Shown: positions 16,272 to 24,420, counted from the stretch's first letter. The stretch is 45,524 nucleotides of DNA from JAGTQI01 sp038868115 (GCA_038868115.1 JAWBXA010000010.1:1-45524); one strand, 5' to 3'. Program-made: numbers and translations. Notes: generated by a model not told the origin, from the letters alone.

Positions 16272-16667
16272 TTGAAGCCGCCATGCGTAATTGTAGTGAA
16301 ATACCTCCTCCCAGCAATAAGAGTGCTTGTAACAAAAGAGCTCATAGAAAAGCATCATATGAGAAAAATTCAGGCTTCCGAAAAAATGGAGTTAACTCCA
16401 GCGGCTATAACACAGTATTTCAAAGGCGAAAGAGGAACGATGCTTGCAAGGAAAATAGCACGGTCTGAAGAAGCCATGAAAATGATATCAAAGCTGGCTG
16501 AAACCCTTGCCAGGGAAGACGCCACACCAGAAGATATCATAGAGAAACTTTGCGAGATATGCTCCGCCATAAGGTATGAAAAGGTCATCTGCAAGCTTCA
16601 TCGAGAAGACCTGCCAACGCTTAAAGAATGCAGGTGTACTACGTGCTATCCTTCACCAGCAACTTAG
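16272..16667 (+). CDS. COG2522-type XRE helix-turn-helix regulator with Cys-rich C-terminus
   Basis: A 131-residue archaeal transcription regulator. It begins with the family N-terminus MKPPCVIVVKYLLPAIRVLV, which supports the TTG start at 16272, then a helix-turn-helix at about 23-56 (ASEKMELTPAAITQYFKGER). The C-terminal third holds six Cys: CEIC at 94-97, C107, and CRCTTC at 120-125, a layout suited to binding zinc or an Fe-S cluster or to sensing thiol state. It is divergent from the SerK-CysK fusion with two palindromes between the genes, so it most likely binds them and controls both genes. That assignment is inference from position. The message would be leaderless from the shared TATA region. 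Confidence 0.82.
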   Translation: MKPPCVIVVKYLLPAIRVLVTKELIEKHHMRKIQASEKMELTPAAITQYFKGERGTMLARKIARSEEAMKMISKLAETLAREDATPEDIIEKLCEICSAIRYEKVICKLHREDLPTLKECRCTTCYPSPAT

Positions 16668-17136
16668 GATGGAAAGGAGAAAGGTTTAAGATTTAAGCTT
16701 ATTTTACTGTTTTACAGCTCCAATCCCATAATAGTGTTTCAACGGCTTTCACCCAGATGGCATACAACTTTTCATCAGCGTACTGCAAACTTTAAGCTAG
16801 CCAATAAAACAGTTGTAAACTCTAGACGGGAATTTTGATCTGTCGGAAAAATAATTAAGGGGTTGCTCACCAATTGTAAAGGGTTTAAAATTAAAAGTAA
16901 TACAAAAGGTGAAGTTGAGGCATGTCTAAAACGCTGTGCTAAAGGAGTGTCTATGGATGGAGGGCCATGTAGAAGGTCGAGAAGGCGAAGATTATGAAAC
17001 TGGCCAGCGGCACGCCGAGAAAAAGAAACATGAACTGTCAATCCCCCAGCCTAAAGCCAGCGTTTTGTCCACAGCCTCTTCCCATCTGGCACTTTTCTAT
17101 GGATGTTCTGCGATAGCTTTTGGAGGAGGTTAGCTT
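16668..17136. other. Gene-free upstream region of the MgtE-like gene
   Basis: 469 bases with no gene I can support. A short plus frame (16957-17133) runs in the same frame as the transporter and ends with TAG at 17131, but its composition is not protein-like. GGAGGAGGT at 17122-17130 is the ribosome site of the next gene. Confidence 0.5.
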
Positions 17137-18339
17137 ACGTCTTTAAAGATCAAACCACGGTTCGCCAAAACCCTGAAGCAGTCGGTGATGGCTTATGCCT
17201 TTAACATTTTTGGAATAGCCGCCGGAACAATCGTTGCCTACAATTCAGGACTTTTTGCGAAAGCGCCATGGGCGGTGGCGATCTATCCACCCATCCTCAG
17301 CGCCCGCGGAGTCGTAGGCGGCTTGTTTTGCGGACGTTTAAGCACAGCCTTGCATCTTGGAACTGTTCAACCACGTCTTTTTGGAAATACTAAAAGCTTC
17401 TATTTACTTTTCCAGGCTATTGTGGTGATAACTTTTGAAGCTGGCCTAATGATGAGTTTGATTGCGGCTCTTTTTAGAGGTTTTGAAGAATTTTTGAGTT
17501 TAACAAATGTTTTTATGGCTACAATGGCTTTGGCGTTGGTTATCATTTCTCCTTTAACATTGACGGTTTCCTTCATTTCCTTCAAGCATGAGCTTGACCC
17601 AGACATAATTCTATACCCGATAGAATCCACCGTGGCAGATCTCCTGATAACCTCAATATACATCACGGTGCTCGGTCTTTTCCTCACCAACAGCCTTCTT
17701 TGGAGCTACATCTTTACTCTTGTAAGTTTGACGTTGTTCTTAACCTCAATATTCTTTTTAATCAAAAATTCAAGAGAGCCGGAGTTTATCAGAACATTAA
17801 AAGAGTCCCTGTTAACGCTTGTTTTGGTTTCTTTCATAGTTAATGTTGCTGGAGCCACGCTGGGCAAGGTGGAGGAGCTTATGCGTGGAAAAGAGCTCAG
17901 CCAAATTTATGTTGTTTACCCAGCCTTAATTGACACTATAGGCGATGTTGGCGCCGTTGTAGGCTCAACTGCAACAACAAAACTTGCCCTTGGAACCCTT
18001 AGGGCGTCGCTTTCCTCCGTGAAAAACCATCAGGTGGAAATTTTAGGAGCGTGGACAGCGTCCCTAATAATGTATTTTGCCTATTCGGTTTTAGCTTTGC
18101 TAATAACCGGCGTGTTTGCACCAATAAGCCTATTAACATTCACGCTTTTCCTCTTCACAGTCAACGTTTTCGCTGCTTTCCTAATAATTTTGGTTTCCTA
18201 TTCTGTTGCCATCCTAACTTATCAGAGGGGTTTAGACCCTGACAACTTTGAAATTCCAATAGAGAGCTCCCTTGCCGACAGTATAACAACAATCTCGCTG
18301 CTTGTGGCAATTATCTTATGGGCTGGCGTATTAGCCTAA
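17137..18339 (+). CDS. SLC41/MgtE-type divalent cation transporter, two tandem repeats, probable ACG start
   Basis: Integral membrane transporter for Mg2+ or similar divalent cations, about 400 residues with two homologous halves of about five helices. The first half carries YPPILSARGVVGGLFCGRLS and the second YPALIDTIGDVGAVVGSTAT; each ends with a similar IES(T/S)(V/L)AD helix. The cytoplasmic N and CBS domains of bacterial MgtE are absent, as usual for the archaeal form. The only canonical start is GTG 17185, which has no ribosome site. The frame is open back to TAG 17131, GGAGGAGGT ends at 17130, and after 6 nt comes ACG 17137, giving xSLKIKPRFAKTLKQSV before the first helix. I favour the ACG. 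Two PhoU-TrkA_C proteins follow, the usual archaeal partners. Confidence 0.85.
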   Translation, partial: TSLKIKPRFAKTLKQSVMAYAFNIFGIAAGTIVAYNSGLFAKAPWAVAIYPPILSARGVVGGLFCGRLSTALHLGTVQPRLFGNTKSFYLLFQAIVVITFEAGLMMSLIAALFRGFEEFLSLTNVFMATMALALVIISPLTLTVSFISFKHELDPDIILYPIESTVADLLITSIYITVLGLFLTNSLLWSYIFTLVSLTLFLTSIFFLIKNSREPEFIRTLKESLLTLVLVSFIVNVAGATLGKVEELMRGKELSQIYVVYPALIDTIGDVGAVVGSTATTKLALGTLRASLSSVKNHQVEILGAWTASLIMYFAYSVLALLITGVFAPISLLTFTLFLFTVNVFAAFLIILVSYSVAILTYQRGLDPDNFEIPIESSLADSITTISLLVAIILWAGVLA

Positions 18340-18426
18340 AGCCTGCCTCTGAAAACAGGCCTCGAAGGGATAAGAGTTAAAATATCCGCGTTGCTAAAAT
18401 ACTCTGGTCGGAGAGCCCAAAAAACT

Positions 18427-19035
18427 ATGCCTAACTTTGAAAAAATCGAGTATAAGCCCGTAACAGTGAGGGAAGTTCTCCGCGAAATGAAAAACCTCTC
18501 CGAGCTAATGATTGACCTGGCTTATTCGGCAGCCCTCTTCAACGACAAAGACCTGGCTGAAGACGTTCTAGAACTGGAAAAACGCATAGACACGCTGGCT
18601 TACCATTTGGAAATGGCCACCATGGTGGCGGCGAGAGACGCGAAAGACGCAGAAATGCTGGTTGGCGTTTCAAAAGTAGCTGCCGCAACGGATAAAATTT
18701 CAGACGCAGCGGCGGACATAGCTACAATAGTGACGCAGAATATAGGTGTGCACCCTATTGTGAGCGAAATCTTTGAAAGAGTTGAAGAACGTTTAGCGAA
18801 AGCCAAGGTAAGCGAAAAATCGGTTCTCGTCGGGAAGAAGATAGGCGAGCTTGAACTGGCCCCAAGAATGGGAATAGACATAATTGCCATTTTCAGAGAA
18901 AATGACTGGATAATAAACCCGAAAGGAAAGGAGAAGGTTGAAGCTGGAGACATTCTCATCGCCCGTGGCACTCATGAAGGACTAAAGGAGTTGAAGGAAC
19001 TCTGCGAGGGGAAACTGGATAAACTGGGGGACTAA
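18427..19035 (+). CDS. PhoU-TrkA_C domain protein, first copy
   Basis: A 202-residue cytoplasmic protein with a PhoU-like helical domain (about residues 10-115; LSELMIDLAYSAALF, KISDAAADIATIV) and a TrkA_C domain (about 125-200; VGKKIGELELAPRMGIDII, EAGDILIARGTHEGL), which in other systems binds small ligands and gates channels. GGAGAG precedes the ATG at 18427; an earlier in-frame start at 18391 lacks such a site. It stands between the MgtE-like transporter and its own paralogue, so it likely regulates that transporter. Confidence 0.86.
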   Translation: MPNFEKIEYKPVTVREVLREMKNLSELMIDLAYSAALFNDKDLAEDVLELEKRIDTLAYHLEMATMVAARDAKDAEMLVGVSKVAAATDKISDAAADIATIVTQNIGVHPIVSEIFERVEERLAKAKVSEKSVLVGKKIGELELAPRMGIDIIAIFRENDWIINPKGKEKVEAGDILIARGTHEGLKELKELCEGKLDKLGD

Positions 19036-19037
19036 TC

Positions 19038-19616
19038 ATGTCGGAAAAAAGCCAGAAAAAATTTGAGGAAATTGTTAAACGCTTCGTGGAGCTTAAAGAT
19101 ACGTCTGAACTAATGATTGACCTGGCTTATTCATCGCTGCTCCTAAACAGCAAGGAGCTAGCCGAAGAAGTTCAAAAACTCGAAGAATACATGGATAAGC
19201 TGCACACAGAATTTGAATTACTGGTTCTATCCAGCAAATTCAAAAAAGAGGAGGTTAAAGGTTTTTTAGGGCTGATAAGGCTTGGCGTTGTTACAGAGAA
19301 GATAGCCGACGCTGCTGCACAAATAGCCGAAGTTGTTTTAAGAGGCATAGAACCCCACCCGGTGTTGGCTCTCGCTATAGAAGAGGCTGAAGAAACAATC
19401 ACATACACAAAAGTGACGGAAAAATCGTCTTTGGTTAACAAGACTTTGCGGGAGGCAAAAATTCCGGAGGAGACAGGCATGTGGGTTCTGGCCATAAAAA
19501 GAGGAGACAAATGCATACGTCCAAAGCCGGATACGCAAATACAAGTGGGCGATATACTAATTGCTTCAGGTTACGCTGAAGGCGAGAAGGACCTAAAAAA
19601 ACTTGCATCTCCATAA
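19038..19616 (+). CDS. PhoU-TrkA_C domain protein, second copy
   Basis: A 192-residue paralogue of the preceding protein, starting 2 nt after its stop (GGGGGACTAATC before the ATG). It shares the DTSELMIDLAYSSLLL and KIADAAAQIAEVV helices and the C-terminal TrkA_C domain (NKTLREAKIPEETGMWVLAI, QVGDILIASGYAEG). The tandem pair probably forms a heteromer on the cytoplasmic face of the MgtE-like transporter. This pairing is common in archaea. Confidence 0.86.
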   Translation: MSEKSQKKFEEIVKRFVELKDTSELMIDLAYSSLLLNSKELAEEVQKLEEYMDKLHTEFELLVLSSKFKKEEVKGFLGLIRLGVVTEKIADAAAQIAEVVLRGIEPHPVLALAIEEAEETITYTKVTEKSSLVNKTLREAKIPEETGMWVLAIKRGDKCIRPKPDTQIQVGDILIASGYAEGEKDLKKLASP

Positions 19617-19664
19617 CAGCTTCCGGCAAAGATTAGTTGAGATAAGTATTCTGGATTCATCAAC

Positions 19665-19673
19665 ACTATAAAC
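19665..19673 (+). promoter_or_regulatory. TATA box for the zinc-ribbon gene
   Basis: ACTATAAAC predicts a start of transcription near 19695, right at AAGGAGG (19695-19701). This gives a leader of about 15 nt to the ACG at 19710 but about 115 nt to the first canonical start at 19809, and so supports the ACG. Confidence 0.5.
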
Positions 19674-19709
19674 TCGTAGTCCAATTCTAATTTTAAGGAG
19701 GAATAGTCC

Positions 19710-20102
19710 ACGAAAAAGAAGAGGGAAGACTCCAAAGAAAGCAAGAGCCACGAATGCCCAAACCCATTCTGCGGAAAAAACTTCGTAAACCCGATAAAGG
19801 TTGAAGATGTGAGAAGCGGCGCCGTTTATGAGGCATGTCCCTACTGCCTAGCAGAGATAACAGTTGAAAAGCCGGTTCTTATATCCGCCTCAGAACCGAA
19901 AATTCCAAAAGAAGAAGAAAACAAAGCCGTAGGAAAACCATTAACTGAAAAAGGGCGTGAAACTCAAGCTATTCCGGATAAAACTGGATGTAGACATTAT
20001 TTTGGATATTTGAGCAATCGCTCATCTAAAGATGGCATACCGGAAGAATGCATTGTATGCGAAAAAATAGTGCAGTGCATGCTTAAGACCATGACGGAGT
20101 AG
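19710..20102 (+). CDS. Zinc-ribbon protein, probable ACG start
   Basis: A 130-residue protein with an N-terminal four-Cys ribbon (CPNPFC near residues 16-21 and CPYC near 45-48), an acidic/basic linker, and a C-terminal module GCRHYFGYLSNRSSKDGIP followed by ECIVCEKIVQCM. I recall this C-terminal pattern (C-x-HyFGYL ... C-x-x-C ... C) as a recurring module in archaeal proteins; its role is not known to me. The first canonical start, GTG 19809, would lose half of the N-terminal ribbon. TAG at 19704 stops the frame upstream, and AAGGAGG lies 8 nt before ACG 19710, so ACG is the likely start, giving xKKKREDSKES. A tail-anchored protein follows 12 nt later. Confidence 0.77.
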   Translation, partial: TKKKREDSKESKSHECPNPFCGKNFVNPIKVEDVRSGAVYEACPYCLAEITVEKPVLISASEPKIPKEEENKAVGKPLTEKGRETQAIPDKTGCRHYFGYLSNRSSKDGIPEECIVCEKIVQCMLKTMTE

Positions 20103-20114
20103 GAGACACCGTAA

Positions 20115-20486
20115 TTGTCGGCGGTTCTACAGAAAAGAGCCCCTGGCATTGTTACTCCCACTGCGCAAATGAAGGGACTGAATGCTGAATCAGTTACAGC
20201 CATTACTATAGGCTTTCTTAGAAGAATAGGACATAAAGGAGAAATAAAACCGAGGAGGGTTTCTCTAGAAGAGGGAATTTACACTGTTGAGGTGGAGATG
20301 AAGAAGCTCACAGCCATAATTCACGTGAACGCTGAAACCCAAGAAATAACGTCGTATGAGATTCAGCCAAAAGGCGAAGAAGGTTCCGTTACATCTTTCT
20401 CGCCAAAAATAATACTGTTGGTTTTTGGTTTAGCCACGGCGATAAACGTCGCCTTACACTTCACATTTAAAATGTTTGGATTGTGA
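20115..20486 (+). CDS. Tail-anchored protein, unknown function
   Basis: A 123-residue protein starting with TTG at 20115 (AGGAG at 20101-20105, 9 nt away). Residues 25-85 form a small alpha/beta domain (SVTAITIGFLRRIG, GIYTVEVEMKKLTAIIHV, EITSYEIQ) with a PepSY-like look. A single C-terminal membrane helix (about 98-121) would anchor it with the domain in the cytoplasm. It follows the zinc-ribbon gene closely, so the two are probably co-expressed. I do not recognise the family. Confidence 0.7.
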   Translation: MSAVLQKRAPGIVTPTAQMKGLNAESVTAITIGFLRRIGHKGEIKPRRVSLEEGIYTVEVEMKKLTAIIHVNAETQEITSYEIQPKGEEGSVTSFSPKIILLVFGLATAINVALHFTFKMFGL

Positions 20487-20510
20487 AGCATTACGCATTA
20501 CTTTTTGGTT

Positions 20511-20864
20511 TTACCCTTTCTCCCCTGTCTTCTCTTCTTCGGCAGCCTCCGTAGGTTCTTTGGCTTCTTTGGTTGCTTTCTCTTTCTTCTCTTCTTCTTC
20601 GATTTCGCTTGTTATTTCCTCTATGGGCTTTGGCGGTGGCGTAGTAGCCATTGTCCAGCCTATCCAGGCTCCGATGCCCATTATGGCTATGAACGCTATG
20701 AAAACTGGTATGGCTACAAGCCAAAACTGGACATGCCCCGGTTCTGTTGCCCAGCCTAGATTCACAATCCATTGAGGATAGAACAGTGTTATCACATAGA
20801 ATATTGCTATTATGAGGCATATGATGAATATTACTCCTCCTATTGATTGATCTTTGCTTACCAT
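20511..20864 (-). CDS. Small membrane protein with charged C-terminal tail
   Basis: A 117-residue protein with two membrane helices (about residues 9-28 and 46-70) separated by a loop containing YPQWIVNLGW. A strongly charged Glu/Lys-rich tail of about 40 residues follows (EITSEIEEEEKKEKATKEA). The ATG at 20864 has an in-frame TAA immediately before it and a weak GGTGA site. Its own TATA-like element lies at 20907-20915. It sits 70 nt downstream of ahcY on the same strand. No family recognised; the repetitive tail suggests a disordered cytoplasmic interaction segment. Confidence 0.65.
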   Translation of the reverse strand: MVSKDQSIGGVIFIICLIIAIFYVITLFYPQWIVNLGWATEPGHVQFWLVAIPVFIAFIAIMGIGAWIGWTMATTPPPKPIEEITSEIEEEEKKEKATKEAKEPTEAAEEEKTGEKG

Positions 20865-20906
20865 TTACGTTTCACCACACAAAGCCATGTTTATTATTCA
20901 TTCCTC

Positions 20907-20915
20907 CTTTTAAAG
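20907..20915 (-). promoter_or_regulatory. TATA-like element of the small membrane protein gene
   Basis: CTTTAAAAG on the minus strand lies about 45 nt before the ATG at 20864. A GGAGG directly downstream of it precedes only a nine-codon frame (MNNKHGFVW), which probably lies upstream of the true transcript start. Confidence 0.35.
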
Positions 20916-20934
20916 TTTACCGTAAAACTGGATA

Positions 20935-22191
20935 CTATGTTGTTCCTATTTCCCACGCTGCCAAATATCTTCTCTGCTCCTCTGTTAACTCGTCTATCTT
21001 TACGCCGATTGCCTTAAGCTTTAATTTAGCCACTGTTTCATCAATATCTCTTGGAACAGGATACACTTTCGGCGGCATCTTCTCGTTTTTGACCAGGTAT
21101 TCGACGCTTAGAGCTTGGTTTGCAAAGGACATATCCATAACCTCTGATGGATGTCCCTCTGCAGCCGCCAGGTTCACAAGTCGCCCTTCAGCTATCAAGT
21201 AAAGCCTTCTGCCATCCTTTAAAGTGTATTCTTCAAGGTTTGGCCTGACGGTTCTTTTTGAGGCTGCTAGTTCTTCAAGGTCTTTTAGGTTTATTTCAAC
21301 GTTGAAGTGGCCGCTGTTGGCGAGGATAGCTCCGTCAGGCATTTTCTCCATATGTTCTTTTCTAATGACGTTTATGTTGCCCGTAGTTGTTAGGAAGATA
21401 TCGCCTATTTCGGCTGCATCGCTTATGGGCATAACGCGGAAGCCGTCCATTACTGCTTCGAGAGCCCTTAAAGGATCAACTTCCGTTACTATGACGGCTG
21501 CTCCCATTCCTCTCGCCCGCATTGCAACTCCTCTGCCGCACCATCCATAGCCGCAGACTACAAAGTTTTTCCCGGCTAGAAGGATGTTTGTAGCTCTTAA
21601 AATTCCGTCTATTGTGCTTTGTCCAGTTCCATAACGGTTGTCAAACAAATATTTCGTATAAGCATCATTAACGGCTATTATCGCGTACTTTAAGGTTCCA
21701 GATCTTTCCATGGCTCTAAGCCTTAAAACACCTGTCGTTGTCTCTTCTGTGCCTCCTTTAACGTTTGGCAGTACATCTGTTCTTTTACTGTGAATTGTGC
21801 TGACTAGGTCTGCCCCGTCGTCTAATGTTATTAGAGGTTTTTGATCTATGACCCTTTCAATGCACCAGTAATACTCGTCTGTTGTTTGACCACGCCAGGC
21901 GTAAACATGGACGCCTTTCTCTGCTAGCGCAGCCGCCACATGATCCTGCGTTGAAAGAGGATTGGAGCCGCAAAGGGCCACTTTCGCACCGCCAGCGAGA
22001 AAAACGTCAACAAGAACCGCTGTTTCCTTTGTGACGTGAAGGCATGCGCCCAGCACAACATTCCTTAACGGTTTTTCTTCGCTGAATCTTTTCTTTATCT
22101 GGTTTAAAACCGGCATGCGCCTTGAAGCCCATTCTATCTGCAACGCTCCCTCTGGGGCTAGGCTTTCATCTTTAACTTTGAAGCTTGCCAT
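20935..22191 (-). CDS. ahcY: Adenosylhomocysteinase (S-adenosyl- or S-inosyl-homocysteine hydrolase)
   Basis: NAD-dependent enzyme that splits S-adenosylhomocysteine, the product of SAM-dependent methylation, into homocysteine and a nucleoside. Landmarks: WASRRMPVLNQIKKRF, LHVTKETAVL (with the Thr and Glu used for base binding in classical enzymes), NPLSTQDHVAAALA, the Rossmann motif VCGYGWCGRGVAMRARGMGA, and the C-terminal DMSFANQALSVEYLV. At 418 residues it is normal for the archaeal type. I prefer ATG 22191 (GGAAGG upstream); a GTG at 22224 is possible. The SAH deaminase gene ends 7 nt before that GTG, so the two form an operon and the true substrate may be S-inosylhomocysteine, as reported for Methanocaldococcus. 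Confidence 0.92.
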   Translation of the reverse strand: MASFKVKDESLAPEGALQIEWASRRMPVLNQIKKRFSEEKPLRNVVLGACLHVTKETAVLVDVFLAGGAKVALCGSNPLSTQDHVAAALAEKGVHVYAWRGQTTDEYYWCIERVIDQKPLITLDDGADLVSTIHSKRTDVLPNVKGGTEETTTGVLRLRAMERSGTLKYAIIAVNDAYTKYLFDNRYGTGQSTIDGILRATNILLAGKNFVVCGYGWCGRGVAMRARGMGAAVIVTEVDPLRALEAVMDGFRVMPISDAAEIGDIFLTTTGNINVIRKEHMEKMPDGAILANSGHFNVEINLKDLEELAASKRTVRPNLEEYTLKDGRRLYLIAEGRLVNLAAAEGHPSEVMDMSFANQALSVEYLVKNEKMPPKVYPVPRDIDETVAKLKLKAIGVKIDELTEEQRRYLAAWEIGTT

Positions 22192-22230
22192 TAAATCGCC
22201 TTCCGCTATGCCATTTCCACCCACAACTAT

Positions 22231-23583
22231 TTAATGTTGTGCTTGAAGCTTTTGTAAAAGGCTGTTTTTAGCCTTTTCAACCATTTCCATAATCCTGTCA
22301 ACATTCAAAGTTGTTAGGCGCTTATTTTCCATTACAATTTTACCATTTATTATAACTGTTTCAACATCTGCCGACTTTGCAACGTAGACTAAATGGCTAA
22401 ATTCGTTGTATAATGGGCATAGGTGCGGCTTCTCGAAATTTACGATAACTATATCCGCCTTTTTCCCAACCTCTATTGAGCCTATCTCATTTTCCAAGCA
22501 CAAAGTCCTAGCACCATCCAAAGTTGCCATTTTTAAGACTTGCTGCGCAGACATCACCGTGGGATTTCGGCTAACCCCCTTATGGAGCAGGGCTGCCACC
22601 TTCATGACCTCGAACATGTCCGCCGCGTTGTTAGAGCATGGACTGTCCGTGCCAAGCGAGACTGTTATGCCATGTTCTAACATTCTTGGAACTGGACTTA
22701 TGCCGGAAGCAAGCTTAAGGTTTGAAATTGGATTGTGGGAAACCTTAACGCCTCTGGCTTTCATCACCGTTATGTCCCTATCAGTTAGTGCCACACAGTG
22801 CGCTGCAACAACATGCTCGTCTAAAACGCCTAAAGAATCCAAATACTCCATTACGCTGTCTTTAACGTTAACGTTGAAAGCTTTCTGAACTTTTTCAGCC
22901 TCGTCGAATGTTTCGGCTACATGGATATGCCATATAATTGGTGCCCTTTCAGAACCATACTTCTTGTTCAATTCGTCGCGTAAAGCTTTAAGTTCCTTCA
23001 TGTATTCCGGGTCAACCGTATAAGGCGCGTGAGGGTCAACGCTGACGCGGATAAGCCCGCCAGCTTTATCATGCCAGTTTTTGGCTAAATCTTCCAACGC
23101 CCTTCTGTCTTCATCTTTCCTCCATGAAAAGCAAACGTGCCCAACAACGCCTCTAACACCAGCGTCTGCAAGGGCCTTCGCCTCATTTTCTCCTGGCATG
23201 TAATGGTACATCGTATTAACTGTTGTTGTGCCACCCGCTATGGATTCCACGGCCGTCAACAAGCTGCCAACATAGATATCTTTAGCTGTCATCAGCCTTT
23301 CCATAGGCCAGATCCGCTTTTCAAGCCACTCTTGCAGAGGTAAGTCGTCAGCATAACCCCTCAAAAGGCTCATGGCTGCATGTTGATGAGTGTTTATAAG
23401 CCCTGGAATCACCACCCTTCCTTTAGCGTTTATCTTCTCATAGCCGCTTGAATACTTCCTCAAAATCTGCACGGTTTTTCCAACATCAATTATAGTTTCG
23501 CCTTCTATTACTATAGCTCCATCGCGAATTATTTCGTTTCCGCGCATTGTTACTATGGTTCCACCATGAACCAGAAAGTTCAA
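22231..23583 (-). CDS. 5'-deoxyadenosine / S-adenosylhomocysteine deaminase family amidohydrolase
   Basis: Zinc or iron amidohydrolase (450 residues) of the MTA/SAH deaminase group, which converts adenosine compounds such as SAH, MTA or 5'-deoxyadenosine to the inosine form. Motifs in order: INTHQHAAMSLLRGYADDLP (metal HxH), AGGTTTVNTMYHY, HIHVAET, VAAHCVALTD, VSHNPISNLKLASG, LGTDSPCSNNAADMF (metal Asp) and the C-terminal beta-sandwich KADIVIVNFEKPHL. It is the first gene of an operon with ahcY. Together they can run SAH to S-inosylhomocysteine to inosine plus homocysteine. Confidence 0.89.
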   Translation of the reverse strand: MNFLVHGGTIVTMRGNEIIRDGAIVIEGETIIDVGKTVQILRKYSSGYEKINAKGRVVIPGLINTHQHAAMSLLRGYADDLPLQEWLEKRIWPMERLMTAKDIYVGSLLTAVESIAGGTTTVNTMYHYMPGENEAKALADAGVRGVVGHVCFSWRKDEDRRALEDLAKNWHDKAGGLIRVSVDPHAPYTVDPEYMKELKALRDELNKKYGSERAPIIWHIHVAETFDEAEKVQKAFNVNVKDSVMEYLDSLGVLDEHVVAAHCVALTDRDITVMKARGVKVSHNPISNLKLASGISPVPRMLEHGITVSLGTDSPCSNNAADMFEVMKVAALLHKGVSRNPTVMSAQQVLKMATLDGARTLCLENEIGSIEVGKKADIVIVNFEKPHLCPLYNEFSHLVYVAKSADVETVIINGKIVMENKRLTTLNVDRIMEMVEKAKNSLLQKLQAQH

Positions 23584-23799
23584 CGTGACAACCTCTCTGC
23601 TTATTTGATCGGGTAACTATTAGTAGGTTACGCCAGCCGTGAAAATATTGTTTCTAAAAGCCTTCACATGTCAGTCCAACGATTATAATCTACACTTTAA
23701 AACTTTAAGTTTCTTATTTGCCATAATGTCTCAAACGTTTTCGCTAAATTTATAATACGTACAAAACTCTATTTCTGCTGGACGATTTGAGGGAAAATT

Positions 23800-24393
23800 T
23801 TGTCCATTACCGCAAGAAAGTTTCGTGTAATAAAACCTGAAATCCGCGTTTTGGGGGTTGATGATGGAGTATTTAAACCCAAAACGAAAGGTTTGGTGCC
23901 TGTTGTGGGCGTTGTTTTCCGCGGCGGATACTGGCTTGATGGGGTTATGCATACAAAAGTTAGGGTTGACGGATTTGAAGCTACAAGAAAAATCACATCC
24001 ATGATAAAGAGTTCTCCGCACTACAAGCAGTTGAGGGTTGTGATGCTTAGTGGCGTGACTATTGCCGGCTTTAATGTTGTGGACATAAAAAAGCTTAACA
24101 TAGACACCGGACTCCCAGTTATAGCCGTAACACGAGATAAACCAAACCTTGACAAAATACGTGAAGCCCTAAGAAAACTTCCAAAAAGTGAGGAGCGATG
24201 GAAAGCCATACTTAACGCTGGAGAACCCTGCGAAGTGCTACTACAAAGCGGAAGAGGCAGGGTTTACATGCAGACAGCTGGAATTTCAGAAGAAGATGCC
24301 AGGAGAATTCTGCAGTTGACGTCGACGCGAAGCTACATACCCGAGGCGCTTCGCGTTGCACATTTAATCGCATCTGGGCTTAGTGCAATATAG
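23800..24393 (+). CDS. DUF99 family protein (endonuclease V-like fold)
   Basis: A 197-residue member of the archaeal DUF99 family, which is related in fold to endonuclease V (RNase H-like). The N-terminal KPEIRVLGVDDGVF contains the paired Asp of the family; VVGVVFRGGYWLDGVM and VVMLSGVTIAGFNVVD are further conserved blocks, and a C-terminal helix (PEALRVAHLIASGL) closes the protein. The start is TTG 23800, with GAGGG upstream. It heads the information-processing cluster with TFS, PCNA and PriL. Biochemical role is not established in this entry. Confidence 0.85.
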   Translation: MSITARKFRVIKPEIRVLGVDDGVFKPKTKGLVPVVGVVFRGGYWLDGVMHTKVRVDGFEATRKITSMIKSSPHYKQLRVVMLSGVTIAGFNVVDIKKLNIDTGLPVIAVTRDKPNLDKIREALRKLPKSEERWKAILNAGEPCEVLLQSGRGRVYMQTAGISEEDARRILQLTSTRSYIPEALRVAHLIASGLSAI

Positions 24394-24420
24394 CAATAAT
24401 CCTAATCGGCGAAAGAAAAA

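Noticed and set aside
16936..17133. Short plus-strand frame ending in TAG in the same frame as the MgtE-like gene, possible leader peptide or TAG readthrough
   Set aside because: Sequence is not protein-like, and the strong SD sits directly at its stop. TAG is used as an ordinary stop by several genes here (aIF2-alpha, PAC2, DUF99), so pyrrolysine readthrough is unlikely.
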